Of a stretch of 20,246 nt of DNA, positions 8,115 to 14,368 are shown one piece after another (position 1 is the first letter of the stretch; every line of letters starts with the position of its first letter). The stretch lies in assembly GCA_964541895.1 (NCBI GenBank), contig CAZISM010000095.1, positions 1 through 20,246 on the forward strand, in the 5' to 3' direction. The notes under the pieces were generated by a model. It saw only the letters and a program-made list of their open reading frames with translations, searched no databases and was not told the origin of the DNA. Source of the DNA: CAZISM01 sp964541895 (GTDB taxonomy: Bacteria; Zhuqueibacterota; Zhuqueibacteria; Residuimicrobiales; Residuimicrobiaceae). A program made the position numbers and the translations under genes.

Positions 8115-9608
8115 TTAACGAATCATGTGGTCCGAATCTTCCAGTGCCCCGATGCGACTTTGTGATTTATGTAAAGACCGGGGCAAAAATACGGAAAAAA
8201 CGGATCCACGGTTTTCCTCACTCTCCACCTCGACCCGCCCACCATGTAACTCTACAATCTGTTTGACCAGGGCCAGGCCCAAACCGGTGCCGGTTTGATT
8301 GCGCACCTGTTCGTTCTCGGTCACCCGGTAAAATTTTTCAAAAATGCGCGGCAGGGCTTTGGCCGAAATGCCGAACCCCTGATCGTGTACTTCCATGGCC
8401 ACTTCGGATTCATTCTGCTTCAGCACGATATCGATGCGCTTTCTGGGGGGCGAGTACTTTATCGCGTTGGAGAATAGATTCAGCAGCACCTGTTCCATCA
8501 TGCCGCTGTCCGCCATAACGGGCGCCAGGGCATCGGGCGCATGCAGTTCCACCCGGATTTCCTTTTTGTCGGCCAGATAGGAATTGTTGCCCACCACCAT
8601 CTGGGCGATTTCGAGCAGGTCGAGCTCGGCCATCTTGGGTTGAATGCGTCCGGATTCGATGCGCGAGATGTCGAGAAATTTGTTGATCAGTTCCGACAGC
8701 CGGTTCGATTCCTTCAAAATGATGGTGGCGTATTCGTTCGACTGTTTGCGGGTGATATCCGCATCCAGCATCAGCTCGCTGAATCCGGAGATGCTGGTCA
8801 GGGGCGAACGCAGTTCATGCGCCACCATGGAGACCAGCTCGGTCTTGAGCTTGTCGATCTCTTTCTGCTGGGTGATGTCGCGCAGGATGGTGACGATGCC
8901 GATGAGATCGCCGTTTTCCTGCTGCACCCGGGCGGCTTTGGCCTGGAGAATTTTCGGCTTCCAGTCGCCGCGCTTTTTGATGCTCATTTCCGCCGAAGCC
9001 AGGGCGGTATGGCGGTCGTCGATGGCATCCTGGATCAATTTCAGCAACGTGGCTTCCTTGATGAAATCGGCGAGCGGATGATCGACGGCCTGTTCCTGTT
9101 TGAGATGAAACCATTGCTGGGCGGCATCGTTGAGAATCAGAATCCGTTTCTGCGGGTCGGTGACGATGACGCCGTCGGCGATGTTCTTGATGATCGTTTG
9201 GGTTTTATAGCGTTCGGCGATGATCTTGGCCAGGTTCATGCGGTCGAGGCGGCGCAGTTCGGTGGTCATATAGTTGAACAGCCGGCCGAGGCGGCCGATC
9301 TCGTCGTCCGAACTGACCTTGATCTCGTGCGAAAAATTGCCGCGAGCGATTTCAGTGGCGCTTTTGGTCAGCTCGGATATGGGGCTGGTCAGATTCTTGG
9401 AGAGGTAGAACGCCACCACGCCGGCCAGCAGCAGCGCCAGCACTATGACACTGAAAAATTCGGGGAATAACGTCACACGGGCGTGCCCCTTGCTCTGCAG
9501 CCAAAAGAACGCCATGACCATCAGCGGCAATACGGTCGTGGCAAAGGTTGACAGAAACAGCTTGCGAAACAGTTTGCTCTTGAGTTGTTGCCCGATCCAG
9601 TTCGTCAA
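8115..9608 (-). CDS. Membrane HAMP-PAS sensor histidine kinase (WalK/PhoR-like architecture)
   Basis: 497 residues. Two membrane helices (about 17-37 and 50-70) enclose only about a dozen extracytoplasmic residues. A HAMP domain (about 71-123), PAS domain (about 130-245) and HisKA with MVAHELRSPLTSI (phospho-His264) follow, then HATPase_c with NLFSNAIKYS (377-386), DQGFGIS (409-415) and GTGLGLAL (440-447). The tiny external loop suggests sensing within the membrane or through the PAS domain, not periplasmic ligand binding. The start is TTG (9606-9608), with GAGG five bases upstream. No in-frame ATG gives a complete first membrane helix. It begins 14 nt after the GGDEF gene's stop, within the operon. 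Confidence 0.93.
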   Translation of the reverse strand: MTNWIGQQLKSKLFRKLFLSTFATTVLPLMVMAFFWLQSKGHARVTLFPEFFSVIVLALLLAGVVAFYLSKNLTSPISELTKSATEIARGNFSHEIKVSSDDEIGRLGRLFNYMTTELRRLDRMNLAKIIAERYKTQTIIKNIADGVIVTDPQKRILILNDAAQQWFHLKQEQAVDHPLADFIKEATLLKLIQDAIDDRHTALASAEMSIKKRGDWKPKILQAKAARVQQENGDLIGIVTILRDITQQKEIDKLKTELVSMVAHELRSPLTSISGFSELMLDADITRKQSNEYATIILKESNRLSELINKFLDISRIESGRIQPKMAELDLLEIAQMVVGNNSYLADKKEIRVELHAPDALAPVMADSGMMEQVLLNLFSNAIKYSPPRKRIDIVLKQNESEVAMEVHDQGFGISAKALPRIFEKFYRVTENEQVRNQTGTGLGLALVKQIVELHGGRVEVESEENRGSVFSVFLPRSLHKSQSRIGALEDSDHMIR

Positions 9609-9622
9609 GGATGCCTCGTGTG

Positions 9623-10576
9623 TTACTCATGAACTACGACATTTCGGCCCTGCGATTTGGCCATGTACAGCCGCAGGTCGGCTTTTTTGATCAGCTCTTC
9701 GGCGTCGGCGGCGTCTTCCGGAAAACTGGCGACGCCCATGCTGACGGTCAATTTGCCGTTGGGTTGCTGTTCCTCATGGGCGAAGCGTTGCTTCTCCACC
9801 AGCTTGCGGATTTTTTCCGCCACGATGCACGCCTGCGCGCGGTTGGTTTCCGGCAGAACCATGGTAAACTCTTCGCCGCCATAGCGCACCGCCACATCGA
9901 TGCTGCGGATGTTGTCGCGCATCAGTTTGGCCAGGGTGCGCAACACCTGATCGCCGGCGGGATGGCCGTGCAGATCGTTATAGTGTTTGAAAAAATCAAT
10001 GTCCACCATCACCATGGAGACATAGAGATGATGACGGGCGGCGCGGCGGATTTCCGTATCCAGGTATTCGCGAAAGTAACGATAGTTGAACAGCTGCGTC
10101 AGACCGTCGGTCACGGCGAGTTCGCGCAACCGTTCCTTGGCGATTTCCAGCTGTTTGATCTTTTCCTGCAGCTGGTCGTGCAAAAACTTGACGCGCAGCA
10201 GCGATTTTACCCTGGCGAGCAGTTCCAGCCGATTGAAGGGTTTGGTGATGAAATCGTCGGCGCCGGCTTCGATGCCTTTGATTTTATCTTCCAGTTCGTT
10301 CAACGCCGTGACCATGATGACCGGGATATAGCTGGTCTCTTCATTTTTTTTCAGCACGCGACAGGTTTCAAAGCCGTCCATCTTGGGCATCATCACATCC
10401 AGAAGAACCATGTCCGGTTTGCTGTCCCGCACCCGATCCAAAGCCTCCTCGCCATTTCCGGCTGAGACGGTTTGAAATCCGGCCGTGCCCAGATAATTCT
10501 GCAGCAATTGGATATTGACTGGAATATCGTCGACGATCAGTATTTTAGCTTTTTGATTTTGTGACGTTTGATCCAA
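9623..10576 (-). CDS. REC-GGDEF response regulator, diguanylate cyclase
   Basis: 317 residues. The receiver (about 11-128) has the Asp16/Asp17 pair, phospho-acceptor Asp60, Thr90 and Lys112. A short coiled-coil linker (about 130-152) leads to a GGDEF domain (about 153-317) with intact GGEEF active site (233-237) and the metal/substrate motif DIDFFKHYND. An RxxD inhibitory site (RSID, 224-227) lies exactly five residues before GGEEF. The protein should make cyclic di-GMP from GTP when phosphorylated and be subject to product inhibition, like PleD/WspR-type enzymes. The start is TTG (10574-10576), with GGGA six bases upstream. An overlapping ATG seven bases upstream is out of frame. It is first in the operon, so c-di-GMP output and sigma-54 output would be co-expressed. 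Confidence 0.94.
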   Translation of the reverse strand: MDQTSQNQKAKILIVDDIPVNIQLLQNYLGTAGFQTVSAGNGEEALDRVRDSKPDMVLLDVMMPKMDGFETCRVLKKNEETSYIPVIMVTALNELEDKIKGIEAGADDFITKPFNRLELLARVKSLLRVKFLHDQLQEKIKQLEIAKERLRELAVTDGLTQLFNYRYFREYLDTEIRRAARHHLYVSMVMVDIDFFKHYNDLHGHPAGDQVLRTLAKLMRDNIRSIDVAVRYGGEEFTMVLPETNRAQACIVAEKIRKLVEKQRFAHEEQQPNGKLTVSMGVASFPEDAADAEELIKKADLRLYMAKSQGRNVVVHE

Positions 10577-10609
10577 TAATCATCCCAACGTGTTAAGTGG
10601 TTATCCCCA

Positions 10610-10636
10610 TTTACTGGCCGGATTCCGTCCAGTAAA
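10610..10636. promoter_or_regulatory. 27-bp dyad at the operon transcription start (operator or 5'-UTR hairpin)
   Basis: TTTACTGG (10610-10617) and CCAGTAAA (10629-10636) are perfect inverted arms. The interior has one mismatch and a second CGGA/TCCG dyad, giving near-complete symmetry. It begins at the downstream edge of the -10 element on the minus strand, so it would either cover the transcription start as DNA or form the first hairpin of the mRNA. Confidence 0.55.
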
Positions 10637-10663
10637 AATACAACATGCTCATGAGAATTTCAA
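10635..10663 (-). promoter_or_regulatory. Sigma-70-like promoter of the five-gene signalling operon
   Basis: On the minus strand TTGAAA (-35) is separated by 17 bp from TATTTT (-10). The surrounding stretch is markedly AT-rich compared with the genes. The predicted start is near 10628, leaving a leader of about 50 nt before the TTG start at 10576. Spacing and position are good; it is a sequence match only. Confidence 0.5.
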
Positions 10664-10862
10664 GCTATATTTTTAATATGCTGCTAAAGACAGCTTTTAT
10701 TTAGAGTTATTGGGATGCCGTATTTTTCGTTGCCTGTACTGCAAAATTAGGATGCAAATTTAGAACCAAGGATGAACTCGAACGGGATGGTGAGAGGGGA
10801 AGGATGAAAGACAGACCGCCGGAAAGGCACAAGCTGATTTGAAACCGCGCGAATGGCTTTTA
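10664..10862. other. AT-rich then purine-rich non-coding stretch
   Basis: This is the gene-free part between the signalling operon promoter and the hairpin cluster. Up to about 10770 it is AT-rich and could hold further upstream regulatory sites. From about 10785 to 10830 the plus strand is purine-rich. A 12-codon ATG ORF at 10804 is too short and poorly supported to call. No RNA gene is recognised. Confidence 0.4.
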
Positions 10863-10883
10863 CCGGCGCGGTCTGTGCGCCGG
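10863..10883. repeat. Hairpin CCGGCGC/GCGCCGG
   Basis: Perfect 7-bp arms (10863-10869, 10877-10883) with a 7-nt loop GGTCTGT. Neither strand has a U-tract afterwards, so it is not a standard terminator. It is the first of four structured elements in the 3' flank of the protease gene. Confidence 0.6.
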
Positions 10884-10898
10884 CCAATCATATTGTAT

Positions 10899-10916
10899 CT
10901 CGGGCATACGCCCGAG
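10899..10916. repeat. Hairpin CTCGGGC/GCCCGAG
   Basis: Perfect 7-bp arms with a 4-nt loop ATAC. The neighbouring hairpin shares the flanking word CGAT and a GCCCG/CGGGC-type stem, suggesting that the two are related by duplication. Confidence 0.6.
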
Positions 10917-10925
10917 CGATGGTTC

Positions 10926-10950
10926 CGCCCGGGGAAACATTCCCCGGGCG
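10926..10950. repeat. Strong 11-bp hairpin CGCCCGGGGAA/TTCCCCGGGCG
   Basis: Perfect 11-bp arms with a 3-nt loop ACA, the strongest short inverted repeat in this gap. It would form a very stable stem on either strand. It may serve as a transcription barrier or 3' exonuclease block for the protease transcript, but there is no U-run. Confidence 0.7.
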
Positions 10951-10966
10951 ATCAGGTCCGCGAGAA

Positions 10967-11018
10967 CGCAGAGTTGCGCTGAAAAAAAAAAGAACGCAAC
11001 ATCTCGGCGGCCTCTGCG
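10967..11018. repeat. Nested inverted repeat CGCAGAG...CTCTGCG with A10 core
   Basis: The outer arms are CGCAGAG (10967-10973) and CTCTGCG (11012-11018). The inner arms are GTTGCG (10973-10978) and CGCAAC (10995-11000), around a loop with ten consecutive A. On the plus strand the outer stem is followed by GTTTTAT. On the minus strand it begins about 20 nt after the protease stop codon and the A-run becomes a U10 run. The CGCAGAG/CTCTGCG layout resembles GC-rich repeats I recall from environmental bacterial genomes (recall only). Confidence 0.6.
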
Positions 11019-11036
11019 GTTTTATAGCAGCTCCAG

Positions 11037-12599
11037 CTAATTCGCCAACGCCCGCGCCTGGTTGAAAAAAGTAACGGTTTTGCGGATCTGTTTATCCGCC
11101 AGGGCGGTGACCAGGGCGCGGCCCTGTTCGCCCCAGAGCCTTCCGGCCATTTCGCGTTTGATGATATAGCGCAGCGAGGCCTGATCGGTCTGGCGGTCGC
11201 GCTGGGAAAAAGTGACGCCGGAACGTTTGGCATGGTCATAAAAGGCCAGCAGGGTGGCATCGGCGATCTGATGATGGCGACAAAAGGCGGACATATCCGG
11301 TTGTGCTGCCAGCGCCACCTGGTCTTCGATAAACGCGGGCAGGGGGTTGTCCGTCAGGATCAGCATCTTTTTCAGCGCCTCACTCATCACCTCTTCTTCC
11401 ACATCCAGCGGCACATCCGGCTTGAGGCCGCCCTGGCCGTAGACGGTTCGGCCTTTGGGCGTTTTATATTCCCGGACCGGCGCCTCGTTGCTTTCCTTGT
11501 GGAGCGAGCGGCCGAGCGGCGTATAGTAAACCGCGGTGGTCAATAAAAGTCCGGAGCCGTCCTGAAAAGCGTACTCGGTTTGTACGGAGCCTTTGCCGAA
11601 GGTGGGGCGGCCGACCAGGAGTGCGCGATCCCAATCCTGCAGAGCGCCGGCGAGAATTTCGCTGTCGCTGGCTGAGCCGTCATCAATCAAAACGATCAGC
11701 GGCCAGGAGGGATATTTTTTGCCGTTGCCGGCGACGAGTTGGGAAAACGCTTCCGGTGTCCGGCCGCGGGTGCTCACCACCAGTCGGCCCGCGGGCAAAA
11801 AACGGTCCGCCACCTGTACGGCGGCGGTAAAGACACCGCCGGGGTTGCCGCGCAGATCGAGAAGCAATTGCCGCGTTCCGGCCTGCTGCAGTGTGCGCAC
11901 GGCCTGATCCATCTCCATGGGCGTGGTTTCGGTGAAATGATTTATGCGCACATAGGCGGTGGAATCATGCAGAAGAAAAGCGGCGGTGAGGCTCATGGGC
12001 GCCACAGCTCGTTTGGCGAGTTCGACCGCCAGCGTCGTCGATCCCTGGCGTTCCAGTTGCAGCTTGACGGTCGGCCGGTCTTCCTGTTGCATCAGATTGT
12101 TGATGTCATCCAGGCCGAGAAATTCCACTTTTTTGCCATCAACGCGGATGATCATATCGCCCACACGCACGCCGGCTTCCTGCGCCGGACTGTTGGGCAG
12201 AACGGCGGTGACAAAGAGGCGGTCCGGCAGTTTCTGGAAGGTCAGGCCGACGCCCCAATAGCCCTGCAGCGAACGTTTCCAGGCGGAAAAGGCATCGGCC
12301 GGCAAATAGCTCGAGTGCGGGTCCAGGCTGGTGACCACGCCTTGAATGGCGGCCTCCACCAGTTCGTTGCCGTCGCGCTCCTGAACATAATTGCGCTCAA
12401 TTTTTTCCAGCACCATGGTCAAGATGACCATTTTATTGATAGCGGATTGTCCGGCGCGGATGATCTCCCTCGGACCGATCAGCAACAGTCCGGCGAGGAG
12501 CACCACGCCTGAGAACACCCGGTATATTTTCCCGCCTGCTAGTTTCTGTATGAATAATTTAGTCAAAGCTGAAATCGACTTGTAAAAAAATCTTGACAT
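11037..12599 (-). CDS. S41-family C-terminal processing peptidase (Ctp/Prc type)
   Basis: 520 residues. An N-terminal signal anchor (about 27-44) places the enzyme in the periplasm or at the membrane. A short helical region with the SLDPHSSYLP motif (91-100) precedes a PDZ domain (about 113-195) and the tail-protease fold with LLLDLRGNPGG (245-255), DDGSASDSEI (306-315) and GRPTFGKGSVQ (330-340). By family alignment the nucleophile is Ser311 with general base Lys336 (25 apart, as in Prc and CtpB) and Gln340. The usual GSASASEI is GSASDSEI here. It cleaves proteins from their C termini and often takes part in envelope quality control or signalling proteolysis. The ATG at 12599 has only a weak GAG upstream. 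The TAG stop (11037-11039) abuts an AGCTGGAGCT word resembling the repeat hairpins. Confidence 0.95.
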   Translation of the reverse strand: MSRFFYKSISALTKLFIQKLAGGKIYRVFSGVVLLAGLLLIGPREIIRAGQSAINKMVILTMVLEKIERNYVQERDGNELVEAAIQGVVTSLDPHSSYLPADAFSAWKRSLQGYWGVGLTFQKLPDRLFVTAVLPNSPAQEAGVRVGDMIIRVDGKKVEFLGLDDINNLMQQEDRPTVKLQLERQGSTTLAVELAKRAVAPMSLTAAFLLHDSTAYVRINHFTETTPMEMDQAVRTLQQAGTRQLLLDLRGNPGGVFTAAVQVADRFLPAGRLVVSTRGRTPEAFSQLVAGNGKKYPSWPLIVLIDDGSASDSEILAGALQDWDRALLVGRPTFGKGSVQTEYAFQDGSGLLLTTAVYYTPLGRSLHKESNEAPVREYKTPKGRTVYGQGGLKPDVPLDVEEEVMSEALKKMLILTDNPLPAFIEDQVALAAQPDMSAFCRHHQIADATLLAFYDHAKRSGVTFSQRDRQTDQASLRYIIKREMAGRLWGEQGRALVTALADKQIRKTVTFFNQARALAN

Positions 12600-12634
12600 T
12601 TTCGCTCATTAGAATTAACTTACGTGACGTCTTA

Positions 12635-12663
12635 AATTTAGCTAACGTTTTGTTTAAATTCAA
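12635..12663 (-). promoter_or_regulatory. Candidate promoter of the protease gene
   Basis: On the minus strand TTGAAT, 17 bp, TAAATT (four of six matches to each consensus hexamer) lies in an AT-rich divergent region, with a predicted leader of about 28 nt. Sequence match only. Confidence 0.35.
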
Positions 12664-12676
12664 ATGATTTCTCAAA

Positions 12677-12705
12677 TTGAGGCAGCCGTTACACAACCGT
12701 AATTT
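12677..12705 (+). promoter_or_regulatory. Candidate promoter of the ligase-like/EF-G-like operon
   Basis: TTGAGG, 17 bp, TAATTT on the plus strand, about 50 nt before the TTG start at 12755. It is back-to-back with the protease promoter, so the two transcription units share one 155-bp regulatory region. Confidence 0.35.
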
Positions 12706-12754
12706 TTCTCATTTGGGATAGCACTCTATTTTACCAATAGTTATAAGGTATACT

Positions 12755-14299
12755 TTGTCGTCGCTATATACACAGTTCGCTAGAGCTGCAAACCGAGTGC
12801 CAGAGCGGACGGCTCTGATCTTTGGTGACCAACGCATCGAATATGGGCGACTCCTCGAAGCCGTGCAGCGGTTAGCCGGCGGTTTGGTTTCTCTTGGAGT
12901 TCAGAAAGGGGATCGTGTGGCGATCATGCTGCCAAACGTTCCCCATTTTTGTATCAGCTATTATGCCGTTGCCGCCGCAGGCGCGGTCGTTGTGCCGGTC
13001 AACATCATGAGCACGGATAAGGAACTGAGTTATTTTCTCGACCAGTCCGGCGCCTCTGTGCTCATCGCCTGGGAGGGGTTTCTTGCGCACGTTCTCAATG
13101 CGGTGCGAAAGACACCCTCCTGCCGGCATGTCCTTCTTCTCGGGCAAAAAATTCCGTCCACCACTCTGTCGCTGACCCGTCTCATCAGCCAATCCACGCC
13201 TCTGGCCGATCCGCCTGACGTCCATGATGAAGATCCCGCCGTCATCAATTACACCATTGGTTCCGGCGACGAAGAACTGGGTGCGGAGCTGACCCAGGCG
13301 GCGATGCTGGCCAACGCCGTAACCTGTCAGGAGATGTTTCGGCTGACGGCCGATGACAAGGTGGCCGGTGTCATGCCGCTGTTTCATCCCTTGGGGCAGT
13401 CGCTGTCCATGAACCTGGCGTTGCTCAGCGGCGCCACGCTGGTGCTGGTGCCGCGGTTTACGGCCGCCGGTGTTCTTGACGTCATTAAAAAATCGTGTAT
13501 AACCTTTATGGCGGCGGTGCCGGGCATGTTCCGGGCGCTCGCCCAGACTGAACCTGAAACCGACACCACTCCCTCTCTTAAACTGTGTCTGGTGTATGGC
13601 GGTTCCATGCCCGTTGACCTGTTGCACCAGTTCGAAGCAAAATTCAATACGCTTATTCTGGAAAGTTACGGTTTGACCGAAGCCGGTCCGCTGGTGAGCG
13701 TAGCCCGTTTGAATCGGGATCGCAAACACGGCTCGGTCGGAATGCCGCTGGTGGGTGTGGACGTTCAGATCCGCGACGAGCGCGGCCTGCCGACGCGTCC
13801 GAATCAAAGCGGCGAGATCTGGGTCAACAGTCCCAGCGCCATGCGCGGATATTTCGGCCAGGCGGAGGCCACGGCCAACCGCCTGCGCGAAGGCTGGCTG
13901 TTCACCGGCGACATCGGCTATCTGGACGACGAGCACTATTTGTATATACAGGAACGCAAAGACGATATCATCGTCAAGGGCGGATTCCACATATTCCCGT
14001 GCGAAGTGGAAGCGGTGATCAAGCATCATGTGGAAGTGGCGGAAGTGGCTGTGATCGCTGTGCCGGATCCGGTGCAGGGCGCTGAAGTAAAGGCGTATGT
14101 CGTGCGCCGTGCCGGCGCCACCTGCGGATCCGAAGAGCTGATCGAGCACTGCCGCAACCAGCTGCCGTATTACAAGTCGCCGCGCTATGTGGAATTCATC
14201 GATGCGCTGCCGGTCGGGCCCACCGGCCGGGTGTTGAAGCATCAGTTGCGCAAGCAGGCCGCGAGCCAGTACCGGGGCCCGCGCGAACCACGAACGTAA
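12755..14299 (+). CDS. Acyl-CoA synthetase-like (AMP-binding) protein with degenerate catalytic motifs
   Basis: 514 residues covering the whole ANL adenylate-forming fold, large domain about 1-395 and C-terminal lid about 396-500. Conserved parts include PLFHPLGQ (208-215), VYGGSMP (280-286), SYGLTE (304-309), FTGDIGYLDD (383-392) and the hinge with RKDDIIVKGGFHIFPCEVE (401-419). Two key motifs are altered. The phosphate-binding loop, usually YTSGTTGxPKGxxLTH, reads YTIGSGDEELGAELTQ (166-181) and lacks the Lys. The lid's PTGK catalytic lysine is Arg (PTGR, 489-492). The DNA is in frame across both, so neither is caused by a frameshift. It may be a weak or specialised ligase, or a non-catalytic acyl/nucleotide-binding homologue. 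The start is TTG with AAGG five bases upstream. The EF-G-like gene follows 69 nt later, probably co-transcribed. Confidence 0.85.
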   Translation: MSSLYTQFARAANRVPERTALIFGDQRIEYGRLLEAVQRLAGGLVSLGVQKGDRVAIMLPNVPHFCISYYAVAAAGAVVVPVNIMSTDKELSYFLDQSGASVLIAWEGFLAHVLNAVRKTPSCRHVLLLGQKIPSTTLSLTRLISQSTPLADPPDVHDEDPAVINYTIGSGDEELGAELTQAAMLANAVTCQEMFRLTADDKVAGVMPLFHPLGQSLSMNLALLSGATLVLVPRFTAAGVLDVIKKSCITFMAAVPGMFRALAQTEPETDTTPSLKLCLVYGGSMPVDLLHQFEAKFNTLILESYGLTEAGPLVSVARLNRDRKHGSVGMPLVGVDVQIRDERGLPTRPNQSGEIWVNSPSAMRGYFGQAEATANRLREGWLFTGDIGYLDDEHYLYIQERKDDIIVKGGFHIFPCEVEAVIKHHVEVAEVAVIAVPDPVQGAEVKAYVVRRAGATCGSEELIEHCRNQLPYYKSPRYVEFIDALPVGPTGRVLKHQLRKQAASQYRGPREPRT

Positions 14300-14332
14300 T
14301 CGCTTAATCATATCACTTAACCATCTTAACGG

Positions 14333-14348
14333 CGCGTAACACTACGCG
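14333..14348. repeat. Small hairpin CGCGTA/TACGCG in the intergenic spacer
   Basis: Perfect 6-bp arms with loop ACAC, directly before the ribosome-binding site of the EF-G-like gene. It may modulate translation or mRNA processing between the two co-oriented genes. There is no U-tract. Confidence 0.4.
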
Positions 14349-14356
14349 TGTACGAC

Positions 14357-14362
14357 AGGAGG
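14357..14362 (+). promoter_or_regulatory. AGGAGG ribosome-binding site deciding the EF-G-like start
   Basis: A perfect AGGAGG ends six bases before GTG 14369. The in-frame ATG at 14363 touches the AGGAGG and the in-frame GTG at 14348 lies upstream of it, so neither fits. GTG 14369 is therefore preferred. Confidence 0.75.
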
Positions 14363-14368
14363 ATGACC

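Noticed and set aside
10725..10760. Sigma-54 -24/-12 promoter near TTGCCTGTACTGCAA
   Set aside because: It lacks the GG of the -24 element at correct spacing from GC. Better read as an imperfect palindrome of unknown meaning.
10804..10842. 12-codon micropeptide
   Set aside because: Very short, purine-rich context too close to the ATG, no conservation evidence available.
12872..14311. 479-codon minus-strand ORF opposite the ligase-like gene
   Set aside because: Shadow of the sense gene: His/Arg/Gln-rich, no motif, and the sense frame shows a full ANL fold.
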